This document shows, piece after piece, positions 1 to 12,645 of a stretch of 64,000 nt of DNA. A model generated the notes under the pieces. The model was not told the origin of the DNA. It did not search any database and saw nothing but the letters and a program-made list of their open reading frames with translations. The position numbers and the translations under genes were made by a program. Positions within the stretch are counted from its first letter, which is position 1. The number at the start of each line of letters is the position of its first letter. Source of the stretch: Ifrita kowaldi (Eukaryota; Chordata; Aves; Passeriformes; Cinclosomatidae); assembly GCA_013398055.1 (NCBI GenBank), contig VZRS01008252.1, forward strand, positions 227,626 to 291,625, in the 5' to 3' direction.

Positions 1-117
1 AGATATAAGCACTAAGACACACAAGGACTCTAATAAAAAGTTCAGTGACAAGGAACAGCTTGTTTGACAGTTTGGAAGAAGAATAACCCTTAAAATTATA
101 TTAAGGGGGATACATAC

Positions 118-282
118 TCCTTGAACCCATGAATGTTGCAAAACTTGAGCAGCACTAAGTCGTTCTTTGGCATCACAAACCAGCAGCTTTGAGATGAGAT
201 CTTTGGCCTCAGAGGAAATATGTGACCAGTCCTTGTCTGGAAATTCATATTTGCCTTCCTGAATGCTCTCAAAGAGCTTGTT
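118..282 (-). CDS. MKNK1: MKNK1 coding exon 10 (last in window)
   Basis: Residues 268-322, 55 codons, phase 0 at both ends. Acceptor ctag precedes AACAAGC; donor is GGA|gtatgt at 117-112. It encodes NKLFESIQEGKYEFPDKDW and the C-lobe end with QRL-type motif KERLSAAQVLQHSWVQG. The HPW motif usual in this position reads HSW here. Confidence 0.95.
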
Positions 283-3200
283 CTAGTAAAGGAAAAAATT
301 ACTCAATTGAAATACACTGCAACCAGAAGGTTTCTCAGGTGAGACTTCTTACTCTCTTTTATCCACCTAATGTGGAGGGCAACAACTGAAACCATCCAGT
401 CTCCTTATGGAGTCAATGGAGGGTGACAGGCAGCTCCATAGAGTGGTTCAGTGCATCCTAAGATGGACACAATACACTGTCTGCTGAGAACACTTCCCCC
501 CACCCCCAAGAGGGCAGCTAAAATACTCAGTTTTTAGAGAGAATAAATTCAGGCCCTGCATGGCAACCCTCCCAGAGCTCGACTTTTATCTGAGGAATTG
601 CAGTGATGTACCATAAACCAGATCAAGGATTACAGAACAAGGCAGGATGGCAGGGTGGGGAAGAGGATGAGGAGAAGCTCTGAGATCTCACAACAGGAGG
701 AAGGAGAAGCAGTTGCCCAACCTTACTTTAGAAACTGGTATCACTCAACTTCTGTACTGCCACCCTCACTTCTCAGTGCCAGATCATCCTCCCAGCTACC
801 TGCCAGGGTCAGGCACAGCTCTCCACTGCTGACATGACAGCAAGTCCTACACCCAAACCTCATGGGAGAACTCTGCACTCCCCACATGCCCAGGACATGC
901 ACACTCACCTGGCAAACTCTGCAGACTTCTCCTCTGTCCCAGCCACAGTCTGTGCCGCAGTTGCCCACGAAAGGGGGGTACCCACTGAGCATGATGTAAA
1001 GAATCACTCCCAGGCTCCACAGATCACACCTCTTGTCATAGAACGTGGCCTCCTCCATGAAGACTTCCACCACTTCGGGTGCCATGTATTCTGCAGAGCC
1101 ACACTAAGAAGCCAATTCAAGTTTTCAAAGGGAGGGTCACATCAAAACAAGTCTCAGGTTTATCATTTTCCACTCTTTATACCAAGCAGCTTGGTGCAAA
1201 AGCAGAAATCAGGCATCAGTGACTACTGAAGCTCCTACAGTTCTTTAGTAGCATCATAAGCTATTCCACATGACTGTGAACCTTTAATCCAAGGTCAAAA
1301 TATTAATTTACATCTTTCAGGTTTTTAAATTGAATCCATTAGTTATCAGACAAGTGTATCAGGGGAATAGATTTCTGCAAGACTTCTGCAACACTGTCAG
1401 ATTTTTCTTTCACAGTAAATGGCAAAAGAATAGAACTGTAGTTTTTCAAACTAATGTGTACTACAAAGTCACACACTGATTAGAGAGCTTGCATTCTCCT
1501 TAGCTCACTGGCTTAGCTATAGAACCAAAACATAGGGAAATGAACACAAAACTAAGGTTCAAAGCTGCCCATAAGCACACAAAAAATTTCCCCATTTGAT
1601 TGTGTAAGAAATAAGCAAGACCTACATGTCACTTGCTGGCCAACAGGAGAAATAACACTGAGCTCCTCTGCTTTTAGTGTATTTGCTCTGTGACTGGGAA
1701 AGCAAGACAGTATTTATCACAAATATACACTTGCTTGAAATGAACTATCCAGCACTGGGTGTAGTGGCAGTAAGCTCTTTGGAAGGTCTCCTCTGGAGAT
1801 AAGAAAAATTGGTCTATAGTAGAACAAAAAAAAGCACAAAGCCACAACAGGTCTCTCACCGGCGTTGTTAATTCGGGAGTGGTTATGGGAGTACATGCAC
1901 TGTTCAGCTTCACCCCACTGCCAAGATCAAAGTCACATATTTTTACTGGTGATATCTAAAAAAATAAGAGGTCAGGAAGACTGGGATTAATGCAAAATAT
2001 ATGGATATGTTCATATGTGAAGTAGAAAACCCCAGGACAGAAGAGGCCCGAGTGAGACCCAGTCTCTTACAGCCACCTGCCACTCCTTGCATTCACCTGC
2101 CCTGCCCCAGCTGCACCCACACCACCAGCACCTGATCCTGCTACATTGGTTTTTTATTTGGTTAGGCAAGTGCCAGTACACATCAGAGCACTTTGAAAAC
2201 AAGTCATATAATGTGACCAGCTGGCTTCTAAATGCTGCTTGTCCGTCTGGGTACTGGCTCAGAACAGATGAGGCACTAGGGTGTCATTGCTGTGCCCTCT
2301 CTAAGGCCAGTTAGCTTTTCATCTCTTAGCCAGATGTTCACATTTTCACAGCTCAAAGAAGAATTTAGTCTCTTTTAAGCTTCAGTTCTGTTAAATTTAG
2401 TTGAAGTTCACTAATGGGTTCAAAAGTTTTCCAGGAGAGAAAAACCACATGGACTGTTTTTGGGAACCAAGTTAAAAAATACAGTTCAGAAGGTTAAGAG
2501 ACCAGAGCAGCACCTTTTCAGGAGACTCACACAGGATGTTTTCAGGCTTCAGGTCCCTGTGAGCAATACCTGAACAGAGAGTACAAATGTTCATTAGAAA
2601 GGATACTCCCCTGTTTTATTTCTTGGAACTTCTCTTTATTAGAAGGTGGCCTGGGAAACATTCTAGGTCTGAGCATGCGACACACAGCTGACCCTCTTAA
2701 ATATAATAATTTAATTGTAAAGTGTAACTGTTAAAAGTCACTGTTGTATCCTGCTATACCTTCATCCTCCTTAACTGTACAGGAGAGTCTGTCAAGCAAA
2801 TAAGAACTTGCTAACACCAGAACTTTTTGTTAGCCCAAATAATTACGTTCCTAAAAACCAGCTTATTGAGATGACTGAGCTCTAGGAAAGTTTAATTCTT
2901 TACACAGTTTAATGAAATTATTTTTGTGCCTTTTACAGTAAAGTTCTTCTTTCCAGAAGGATCAACTGGCTTGCTGAACTCCTACCAGCACAGACAGTAC
3001 TTGAGGCACTCTCCCCTGCCAAAAATCCCCTGAGTTCCCAGATGAAAATATCCCTTTGAGGTACGTACTCATTGCTGAAGCAAATGAAAAATTAAAGGTT
3101 CAGTTAGAGATACAGAAGAAAAGCTAAAGGAAAACAACCAAAGGGCTTCTTCATTCGACTCCTATCAGAATAGGCAAACCTAACAGGGAAGCACAAAGTT

Positions 3201-6200
3201 ATCTGTGTAATCCACGTGCAAGGTGGTTCTGTGCTGTCAAAGAAGTTCTTCAAAAGCCTAAATACACAACTTCTGGAAGTCCTCCATTCAATATGATCGA
3301 ACTCAATCAGAAGGCAGAAAATGAGAGGCAAAAAAATCAAATCAAATGAGCAACTTGGCTGTAATTTAACTGGAAGCTAGCCTTGATTTAGAAACTTACA
3401 CTCCAAGGACACCTGATACTACTTCAGAATACAGAAAGGAAAATCCCACCAAGCTCTAGGCAAGGGAGTTTTTAATGTCTTTTCTTCAGCACACTCCACA
3501 AGACGTGGCTTAAAATATAACATAACAGCAGAGCCCTGATCTAAAGGAATCAGAGTGTTCACAGTGACACAGTGCACACGGCTTTGGCACGAAAGATGGC
3601 ACAATGAACCCACCCAGGTGGCCTGTACTGACACTTACAACAAGGCTGACCAAACTCCCAACAATGGGAAGCATGGCTTGCAATGGGAAAGCCAGAAGTG
3701 TCTTTTTGGTATTATTGTTTGAATTCAAATGTCTGATTATGTAACATTTGATTTTGCAGCTGCACAGAGCATTGAGAAAACAACTGCCTTTATACACCCC
3801 TCCAGTAGGTTATTAGCAATAAATCACACACATCCCAAGTGGGTGTAAGGCAGGATTATCATCCAGCTGAGTTTTAAACTACTCCTGGCAAAAGAATTAG
3901 TTGTCCTTGTTCCAATTTTTTTAAAAGCATTTAGCTACAGCACTTCACCATTAAGCTGTGCAATAAAACTGCTTTAATTTCCTGTTTACTTTAGTGTTCT
4001 GTATCCTACTTACTAATTATTTTAATGTCACACGGAAGAACCATAAAGAGAACAATAAAATGAAGAGGGGATGGATGTTGCTGTAGCTGATTCTGCAAGC
4101 CATGTCCCCACTGTCCCAGTTCAGAGCAAACAACAAGAAAGCAGATTGCTGCTCTACAGCCATTTTAATCAATCACCCTCCTCTCGTTTGGGAAAAGGGA
4201 AATTAAAACTAAAAGCTGAGAGAGAACTACAGAAAGGTATTAGCTGAGTAGATGCTAAACCTCTTGAATGGGGTACCTGGACTTCCAGCTGTTAAGAAAC
4301 CCACTATAGCCCTGCATATAAAAAAAAAAAAATTCCACATATTCAGCCTAAGTTCCTGTTTCTTCTATGTCCCATATCTCAAAGTTAAAATCTTCTAAAC
4401 ACAGGTATTTAAGAAGTACCTTCTCTGAAGATTTAAAGTTGAGTTACCACATAGACAGGCTGTGAAGATTACAAAAATTCTTAATCCAAACTCAGTTTGG
4501 TTTCACATTCAAATTGATTTATTGTAACAGTCACAACATAGGACAAGATCTATATTCCTCAAGTTTACCACATGCATCCCTATGCATTGCTACAATTTTC
4601 TTTTTAATGGGTTCAGCCTGTTGAGGTACCAGTGCTGTGATTCCAACTCAGCATATGAACAGTGACTTAAAAGTACAGACTACAACTAAACATTTATTGA
4701 ACCAGGGCCAGTGCTAAGCAACTTAGGCAGCAAATGCAACTCTGCTGAGATCTACCAGGCTAATCAGAATGGCAAAAAGGAAGAGAAAAAATGTATCAAA
4801 ATAAGCAACCAATAAACAGTCTCCAATTACATGCCATTCCATTCAGAGGTACTCACTGCTGCAAGGCCAGATAATCACAACATAAGAGAGACTTCAGAAG
4901 TCTCCATCACATTCAGCCCAAAAATATACTCTGGGATGACCATAATGCACATCAATTTTGGAATTTAAACCAAAGTATTCCCAAGTCAAAAAAGCAGCAG
5001 AAAAACACTTTAAGATAAAAAAAGTCTCTACAAGCATAACTGCTTTTAAATCTAAGCAAATTCCAAATGAATTGAGGACACCTTCAAATAAATGCTATGG
5101 TTCACTTAGGTCTCTCAATTTAACAGTGAGAGTCTAAATGTGGGGGCCAAAAGCTACTACAAACCATCAGGTCTTGTAACCAGCAGAAATTCTGAGCAAT
5201 TACAAAAAAGTAACTCTGTTGACCTGAAAGAACAAGAAATTAAAATTATATTAGATCCCTTTTGAGTAACCTTTATATGGTGGCTTCTGTAACAGGAACA
5301 AACGGACTCAACCCTAATGTTAACTCTCCCTGGATGCTGATTTAAGTTTTCTTCTTGAAAAGCCTGCACCATCTTAGCACACCCAGTTACTTAAAATACT
5401 ACAGTATGAAAATAATATCATAGAGGAAAGCAGCTTAAGTCATCTGGCACTGCTGTAAATAGAAACACTAGCAAAAGCTGGCTACTTACAGATAAATGTG
5501 CTTCCTAACCCGAGTGTACAGCATCAACTAGTAAAGATGGAGGCAGCCTTCTCTCACCTTTTGTGTGAAGAAAATCCAGAGCAGAGGCAATGTCTCTCAC
5601 CACTTTGCTTGCTTCTCGTTCGTTGAAGTGCTTCCTCTTTTGTATATGGGCCAGGATTGAACCTGTCAGGGTAACAGGGGAAAGGGAAAAACCTCAGTAT
5701 GAATGCTGAACTAGTTCCAAGTATCATGAATCCATAACCTTATTTTCACATTCTACAACAGCCTTTCACAGCAGGCAACTTCTGTGGAGCAAAGAGGGGA
5801 ATGACTAAGAAGAAAAAGGCACAACTGAGCAGCTTCAACACTAAAGTGTGTTAGAACATAATTTTCAAACAGCGTAGCTCTCTAGTTTAAGCACAGCATG
5901 AGAGACAATCACTTTTTACTGCCCCAGGACATGACTGGTCTGCTTTCCACCCACTGTGACAGTAGATATTTGCCAATAAATTACCAGTAAAGCTCAAACA
6001 GAGCTAAGGAGATACATAAACACTTCAGCAAAACCCAACCTACCCCAGGTCATGGGTGGTCATGCTCAAACTCTCCTCATTTCCCACAATGTCACCACTG
6101 AAAACCTGCACTGGAAGTCAAGGATACAGGTTTTGTGCCTCAACACCATCAAAGTAAAAAGAGATCTGACCTTTAAATACACATCAAATTTCCCTCAGGC

Positions 6201-9200
6201 ATCAAGGCAAGGCTCCTACACTGACTTAAGGCAAAATTTGCCCAGGAATATAAAATCTGACAAAAGACCTCTAAATTAAAACATACTGAAGGGCTGGTAG
6301 CTTGCAGGCACAGCCTCACTGGTATCCCTTCAACAAAGAATAAAGGGAAGTTTGATTCCTCATCTTCTTGAAGTGAATTCAATCAAACCTTTCAAAAGAT
6401 TAAAAATGTCTTTAAAAAAACCAGTTCCATGTAGTCCACAGAGATGCAAGGCCCCTAAGTAGCCTTACTATTGCCTTATATTTTCTTGTTCAGAGAGGTG
6501 TACTTGTAAAAGAATCAGGCAAAGAAATTCAAGAAGTAACTGCCATTTGTTATTGGCCCCAGTACACTCAACATTTTCTATCTCAGGTGATTTCACTTCT
6601 TCAGTTCTAGATGTGGAAGGAAATCTCCTACTGGGTAATTCTTATTCTTGTACCATCAGTGCTATTGCCACTCCTCCCCAGTGACCATTCAGAGAGGGAA
6701 GAGGAAGAACATTCAAAAAGAAGAGAGATGGACAAAAGACTGCTCAGATATGCACAGCCATGCTGTGTCAGATGAGTAGAGGAAGGCCACCTTGGACCAG
6801 GCTGTTAGATTTCAAACACAGACATCTTCCCTTGACAAAACCAACACCTTCTAGTTTGCTACAGATTTCCTGAGTGCACAAAGTTCAAAGGGGTTTCCTG
6901 GTACAGCTGTTCTTTGCACCTTTGGAAGGCAATAACAGTTCTTCAGTGTTTCCATCCCTGTGGAAAAGACCCCACACTTGCAGGAAACAATACTGAGCCA
7001 CCTGAAGTGCTCATTTCACTCAGCAGGTTTATTTGAAATTATGTTTCTGAATAGAGCCGATGTTCAAACTCTCTCAGATAAGAATTACATCAGTATCAAT
7101 GAAAACATACTCTGCTGACTTTATCTTCAGCCCATAAGGAGAATTCTCATAAAGAAAAGAATAGCAGGGCACTCCTGCCACAGTTGCTCCTACCTCTCCA
7201 GTACTCATCAGAGAGAAAGCATCACAGAGCACCTCTCAAAATACATTTCAGATGGGGAAAAAAAAGAGGAAAAGATTCTTAAATCATGCAAATTCAATAT
7301 AATCAGCTGGATCTTAACTTTTTCAATTATAAAATGCTGTCAGACAAGGTTGTTAAAGGGATTCTGCACATTACAGGGAACTGAACACAGATAAAACAGG
7401 AGCAGAGCTCCTTAAGTTACCCAGCTACTGGAAGGCAAAGTTGAAAATGGAAAGTCCAAATTATGCTCCAACACTGTAAGTAACAGCAGCCTCGGAGACT
7501 GGAGTTACTGAAGTAAGGCTTGCATTGAAGATTAACATTCTCATTCTTGCCAGCCATGCCACTCACATCAGAATCTGCAGTGCATCAGATCTGACCTCTA
7601 ACTCCCATTAATTCTTTCTCGAACCCCACACACCTAACACTTCAAATACTGATTTTTTAAGGGAAAACTGGCTTCAGCCCTAGCTGACTCTGTAAAAACA
7701 GTAGCTAAGAGGGAAGGAGTAGCATTATCATCCTCTCAGCAGCCATGCAGGTACACTGACAACCACAGACTCACAAAGAAGAGGGTTAACTAATGGAAGA
7801 ATGGGAAATTAGAAAAAAGACAAACGCAGATTCATCTCAATCAAGCCCTATTACAGCTAATTTGTCAGAGAAGTCTGAGCATTAAGACAAAGGGTTATGG
7901 AAAAACACAATGAAAAGATGCAGCAATTTTCAGCAAAGCTGAACAAAAGCTTTTACTCAAGACAAATACACATGCATCTCTTTTAAAAATAGTTCTGCAT
8001 CAATGCAGAAAGGATTTGTATTTCTTGCACATACAGTTTGCTCCTGGAAACTTTCCTGACCAGAGACAACAGATGATGTTCTCTGGGCAGCAGGATACTC
8101 CAGAAGCTCAGTTTTCCTTTGAAGGGTTGGCCACATTAACTCATGGTTTTGCACAGCCATGCAATTAGTGGGTACTGTAATTATACTCAGTGCAGACAAA
8201 TGTGAGAAAGTCCACAAAGTGCTTGCTGCAGCTTTCTCATTCCCCAGGTGAGTGGGAAGTGCTGGAGCCCAGTGACCACTCAGGCTCCCTTGATGGGCGC
8301 TCAAACACCCACAAGCACAACTGGTTCTCAATTCTGGCAACCCCAGGCACAGGGAAGATGATTTCCCTAACAGAGTTCCATGAGTTTCAGGAAATGAAGT
8401 CAATCCTACACTAAGAGAAAAACTCTGCCAGAGTACATAGATGCTGCACTAGGATCATGCATAACACCTGACATCCTGTGTGTCTCCCCTTGCCTGAAGG
8501 AACTGTGACCTACTGACTGTATTTCAAACCTTCCACTTTAAGAGATCTGACATTTCCATCACTCAGCTACAGAAAGGGATTGCAAATGCATGAGCAAACC
8601 CACCAGTACTCAAGAATAACCATACTTCAAGCTGTGTGTAATACTTCTTCTACTTCTTGTCTTGAAATTCTCAAGCATTTAAAGTAAATTCTTCAATTAC
8701 TCCTTTAAAACACTGAGACAAACAGGAACCAAAATGACTGAATGAGCAAAGGCACAGTTTCTGCACAGTACCTCCTCGCAGCTTCTCAAAGACCAGGTAG
8801 TATCTTGTGTCATCTTCAAAAAATTCTATTAGCTCCAAAATGTTCCTTTAAAAAAAGAAACAAAAAAAAAGGAAATAGAAGAAACAAGCATGGAGTGTAC
8901 ACACAGCAATGAAGAGTTTCAGCATGGATAACTAGGAAGTGCCAGAAGCAACCAAAAATACAAGTTCTAGTTAAACAAGTTGCTTTGGTTGCCTGTGGCA
9001 TTAAAACCACATTTCCAACTCATACTGAAATTTAAGCACAGGAAATAGACCAAACACCAAATTCAAACGTAATTGTGAGAGCTCTGCTACTGCTCAGCTG
9101 ACAGGAAGATAACTGGTAATGGGTTATATTTAATAATTTAAAACATTGCATTTGTGCTGAAGGCAGAAATAAAGAAAAAATAATTAAACTGGCATTCTTT

Positions 9201-12200
9201 CCCTCTGGAAATCACAAAGCAAAACACACAGGACTCAAAGGAGACAGGCATCTGTCAGCAGGATATTACATCCAGCTCCTTAGTTGCCATTTTTAGACTA
9301 ACTCCTGTTCAGCTCATGTAAATTCTTTGCAGCACAAACACCCCAGGTTGCTTTGAGAATGTCAAAGCTGTAAGTCAGAACTTTTTACATTTAACGGTAC
9401 ATTCAAACCCCCAAATTCTGCATGTGGTTGTGTAAGCTTGAGTTTTTCATCAGTTGTGTACTGGATGACCATGTGCTCTTAATCTCACAAAAGAAAGACA
9501 TGGTCTGCTCCTCTACAGCACAACAGAAGCCCATGGGTTTGGTAAACAAGTTGGTTTTAAAATTATTTCTGTATCTTTTATTAAGTATTTGTTTGAAAAA
9601 GGTCAGTATAAGCTGCACAACTGCAATATAAAGAACAGCTGTTGTGTATACATTCTAGATTAACAGAGACATCTAAAAGTAACTTCAGAATGGGCTCAAA
9701 CCCATCACAGAGCTCCCAGAGCATGCTGCCAGGGCCTGCACAGCTTTCCTTCCTCTTCAGGCATCAGCAGCAGCTCTACAGTTGCTTCATCCTGTGGCTA
9801 CATGAAGTCAGCACACATCCAAATGAGAACTAAATTAGCTTTTTGCTGATCTAAGAGTTCCAGTGCAAAAGCAGGAAGGCTTACACAAGGAGGAGGACAA
9901 ACCACATGTCAGGGAAAGGAATGGTAAGACTTCCTTTCCACAGCAGCTGGTATCAGGTCAGCTTTTGCTGATGGTGAAATCACAAGGGAGAGTGTCAAAA
10001 TGCTAATTTCTCATCTGGACAAAAGCCATGCATCATTGAAGGACAATCAAGCTACACTTACCTGGCTTCTAATTGAGTGATGTAACTTTTAATCTGTAAA
10101 TAGTTCTCTTAAATTTCACAGGTAAGAGAAGGGGAAATTCTTATTCTGAATAGGTCAAGTCTAAATTTCAACTGGTTTTAAGGAGATTACTGCAAAGCTT
10201 CTAACCTTGTCACACATAAAAACTTGAGAACAAGTAATCAAAACACTTTAAATAAACAAAGACAAGATTATACTTACTTGTTACCCTGACACTGGTACAG
10301 AGTTTCTATTTCACGAAAAACCCGACTCCGACTATGCCCAGCATTTTTTTCAATGATCTGTGAAAAAGAGTTAAAACCTCATATTTGAAAAATTACTCTG
10401 AGAACTATGCATGTAGCTCTGGAATGAGGTAACTGTTCTAAGGTTTGAATCTAGGACAAGCCCACTAGAGAAGAACACTCCACCTTTGTTTGTTTGTTTA
10501 ATTTCTCTTCTGGCATTTGTTTACAGAGCAGAGCAGTGTCAGCAGAGCTCTGGAAGGCATTCAAAGGACAAGAGAAATTAGGGCAGGAAGAGAAGAATGG
10601 AACTAAATCCACACCTTACGCAGCCAGTGACCAGTTACCACAAGCTTTTTCTTGCATCATTTTAACTCTGCAATGTGCACAACAGGATATCCTCTAGAGT
10701 TCTACTAAATTAGATTTGAGTCACATCAGACACTGAACAGCCAAAAAGAAGAGATTTGTCATTATAGGCATTTAAGCAAAAAGTACCAAATTCACCACAA
10801 AATGAGAGTTTAGTTCATAGTGTAAACTTTGTGGAGATCCAATAATAGAACCTAAAGAAAACATACATTCAATCTCAGAGCCATCAGAAGTCACCTTCCT
10901 TCACACAGTCCTCTGGCTGAAAAAGGACAAGAACAAGAGCTTTCCACAGAGGCTGAGCCTGAATGACTGCTACATACACTGAAATTAGCACAAATATCAC
11001 CACCATCTGTATCCAGGACTGGTTTCTTATTTCTGCAGCCTGAGTTCTCTGGTGCAGAACAGGCAATCATCCACCAGTACTACAGGACTCAGCATCTGAT
11101 CATCAAATTCCTAATGCAGAGCTTTGTTTATTTCAAACTTTCAACTTCAACAATTTTACAAAGTACAGATAAAATTCTAGCATCTATAGAGCTACGTTTG
11201 TCAAGGGGCTTAAAATTTTGTGCCTATTTTTAAATAGAATCAAACATAAAGCTTCCCTATTGCTATTATTTGTGTTTGTAATTAAATGGGGACTCAGGAT
11301 AACAACAAATCTGTAAATGAGCCCTAACACTTTACAATGACATTACAGAAGATTGGCCTCTATCTAAAGAGACAGCTTTCCATGAATCACTGGCAGTACC
11401 TGATGCTCTCTGAACTTGGAGCAGCACCCAAAAGCTTGCACTGTTTGGCAGGCCATGCTATATGACTCAGCCTCTCCTTTCTTAAGAAGAGACAAAGGTA
11501 GGACTACAACCAAATCAGGGCATGAGAGGAAAGCTTGCCCTGAGATCCAACCATCCCAGGATGTACTGCCTGTGACTTCAATCTGCAGCTGATACACCAG
11601 TTCACTCTGGAGGCACGACACTTAAGATGACAGGTTTTCTCAACAGTTACAAAACAGGGTAATTTCAAGCATCAAAAATCTCCTAGAAGGTTTTGCTACT
11701 ACCCACTCTATTGCAGGTTTTTGCTGAGATACTCAGAGGGAGAAGGCACATCACAGACAGAAGTGATGATTTTACTCTATACTTACTTTCACTGCATATT
11801 CTTTCCCAGTTTGGAGACTGACAGCACCCTGAACTTTCGCATATGCTCCCTCACCAAGCAGCTCAGCAGTCAGCTTGTACAAGTCTGCCAAAGAAATCCA
11901 GAAGAAAGGACACATCCATCAAAGTGAATTTTGAAAGTGAAAGTTATTTTAGTGAATAACATCAAGACAAGCTCTTCATCTGATAAGCATCCCTCAGATT
12001 TATGCAGTATTAAAGCAGACATGCCAGTCTTAACTAGGCTTCATTTTTCACCTCCCTCTTTCAAGCTCCAGAAAAATTAAACTTCATTACAGCATCAAAA
12101 TGACACATTTGTTCACACTACAAATGTTTCATATCTCAGCAATATCTAGGACCTCGGCCACCTTCCCTGTCTTCATGTAAAACTCAGGAACAATTTTTTC

Positions 12201-12643
12201 AGGTGGAAAACAACTCACTCCTTGCTCAGAAAATGCCTACCACACGTAATCTACTTGCAGAGATAGTGTTTTAAGTGTAACAAACTTGAGCATTTAAACC
12301 TAGAAGGCTACTACCACCTTCATTTGCACTTGCTCACCAAGAAGTTTTATACTGCTCAGTTTTCTCACTGAACTGTATTTCACTTACGAAGCTTCACACT
12401 GTTTATGCTCACTATCTATTCAGTCAAAACATTTTGACATCAGCACTGTTCCTACCAAAAAAAGCAATGTTTAGCTAAGAAAACTGAGAAAAACAGCAGA
12501 AGCAAAGCAGACCATAACAATTAAAAGCGTTTAAATTGTCACCAACCTTCAAACTTCCCAGGGACCTGATCTGTGGCTCTGGTTCTTTTTTTCTTTTTCC
12601 TTTTCCCATTGTCTGCTATGGGGACAGGCTGACTGCTGACCAT
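118..12643 (-). CDS. MKNK1: MAP kinase-interacting serine/threonine kinase 1 (MNK1), 3'-partial, 9 coding exons
   Basis: MNK1 is a cytoplasmic/nuclear kinase that is activated by ERK and p38, docks on eIF4G and phosphorylates the cap-binding factor eIF4E. The spliced frame runs over exons 12643-12547, 11884-11787, 10357-10278, 8845-8772, 5662-5558, 2569-2514, 1955-1860, 1103-909 and 282-118, giving 322 residues with no internal stop. Visible landmarks are a Lys/Arg-rich N-terminal stretch (residues 14-22), the glycine loop GEGAYAKV (43-50), catalytic Lys65, HRD (155-157), the MNK hallmark DFD in place of DFG (178-180), an activation loop with TP sites at Thr196 and Thr201, APE (210-212) and the Cys-rich MNK insert CGTDCGWDRG. 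MKNK1 rather than MKNK2 is chosen for MAPEVVEVF and RGEVCRVCQ. The C-terminal tail with the MAPK-docking motif (about 100 residues by the usual family length) and the stop lie left of position 1. Start chosen because MVSSQ matches the known N terminus. Confidence 0.97.
909..1103 (-). CDS. MKNK1: MKNK1 coding exon 9
   Basis: Residues 203-267, 65 codons, phase 0. Acceptor cttag|TGTGGC, donor CAG|gtgagtg. It carries the APE motif (MAPEVVEVF), subdomain IX (YDKRCDLWSLGVILY) and the cysteine-rich MNK-specific insert (CGTDCGWDRGEVCRVCQ), which is known in the family to bind zinc. Confidence 0.97.
1860..1955 (-). CDS. MKNK1: MKNK1 coding exon 8
   Basis: Residues 171-202, 32 codons, phase 0. Acceptor tttttag|ATATC, donor CCG|gtgagag. 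It encodes the DFD motif (VKICDFDLGSG) and the activation loop TPITTPELTTP, whose two TP threonines correspond to the ERK/p38 activation sites. Confidence 0.97.
2514..2569 (-). CDS. MKNK1: MKNK1 coding exon 7
   Basis: Residues 152-170 (first two bases finish Gly152). Acceptor gttcag|GTATTG, donor AAG|gtgctg. It encodes the catalytic loop IAHRDLKPENILCESPEK. The donor is weak after position +3 (gtgctg). No trace of the extra segment found in the longer human isoform is visible between this exon and exon 6. Confidence 0.96.
5558..5662 (-). CDS. MKNK1: MKNK1 coding exon 6
   Basis: Residues 117-152, 105 nt, entering and leaving with a split Gly codon. Acceptor ctgacag|GTTCAATC, donor AAAAG|gtgagag. 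Encodes SILAHIQKRKHFNEREAS and the alpha-E helix segment RDIASALDFLHTKG just before the catalytic loop. Confidence 0.96.
8772..8845 (-). CDS. MKNK1: MKNK1 coding exon 5
   Basis: Residues 92-117, 74 nt. Acceptor tttaaag|GAACATT, donor GAGGAG|gtactg. Encodes the hinge region NILELIEFFEDD and YYLVFEKLRGG. The first base completes Lys92, and the frame joins exon 4 exactly. Confidence 0.96.
10278..10357 (-). CDS. MKNK1: MKNK1 coding exon 4
   Basis: Residues 66-92, 80 nt. Acceptor tttcacag|ATCATTG, donor AACAA|gtaagt. Encodes the alpha-C region IIEKNAGHSRSRVFREIETL, with the structural Glu likely at residue 81. Confidence 0.97.
11787..11884 (-). CDS. MKNK1: MKNK1 coding exon 3
   Basis: Residues 33-65, 98 nt. 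Acceptor ttggcag|ACTTG, donor AAA|gtaagt. Encodes DLYKLTAELLGEGAYAKVQG with the ATP-binding glycine loop, and ends at the catalytic lysine of EYAVK. Confidence 0.97.
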
Positions 12644-12645
12644 CC
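12547..12645 (-). CDS. MKNK1: MKNK1 exon 2 with start codon
   Basis: Start codon at 12643-12641, preceded by two 5'UTR bases after the acceptor ccacacag. Encodes MVSSQPVPIADNGKRKKKKR and the link to the kinase domain; 32 codons plus one base. Donor TTTGAAG|gttggt is atypical at +4 to +6. The Lys/Arg cluster at residues 14-22 corresponds to the basic N-terminal segment (nuclear import and eIF4G binding in the family). Confidence 0.95.

Larger units (their letters stand above)
283..12546 (-). other. MKNK1: MKNK1 introns 2 to 9
   Basis: Intervening DNA between the listed exons is AT-rich. The larger introns are 2570-5557, 5663-8771, 8846-10277 and 10358-11786. I see no further exon with family similarity, no RNA gene and no clear dispersed repeat here. 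Confidence 0.8.
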
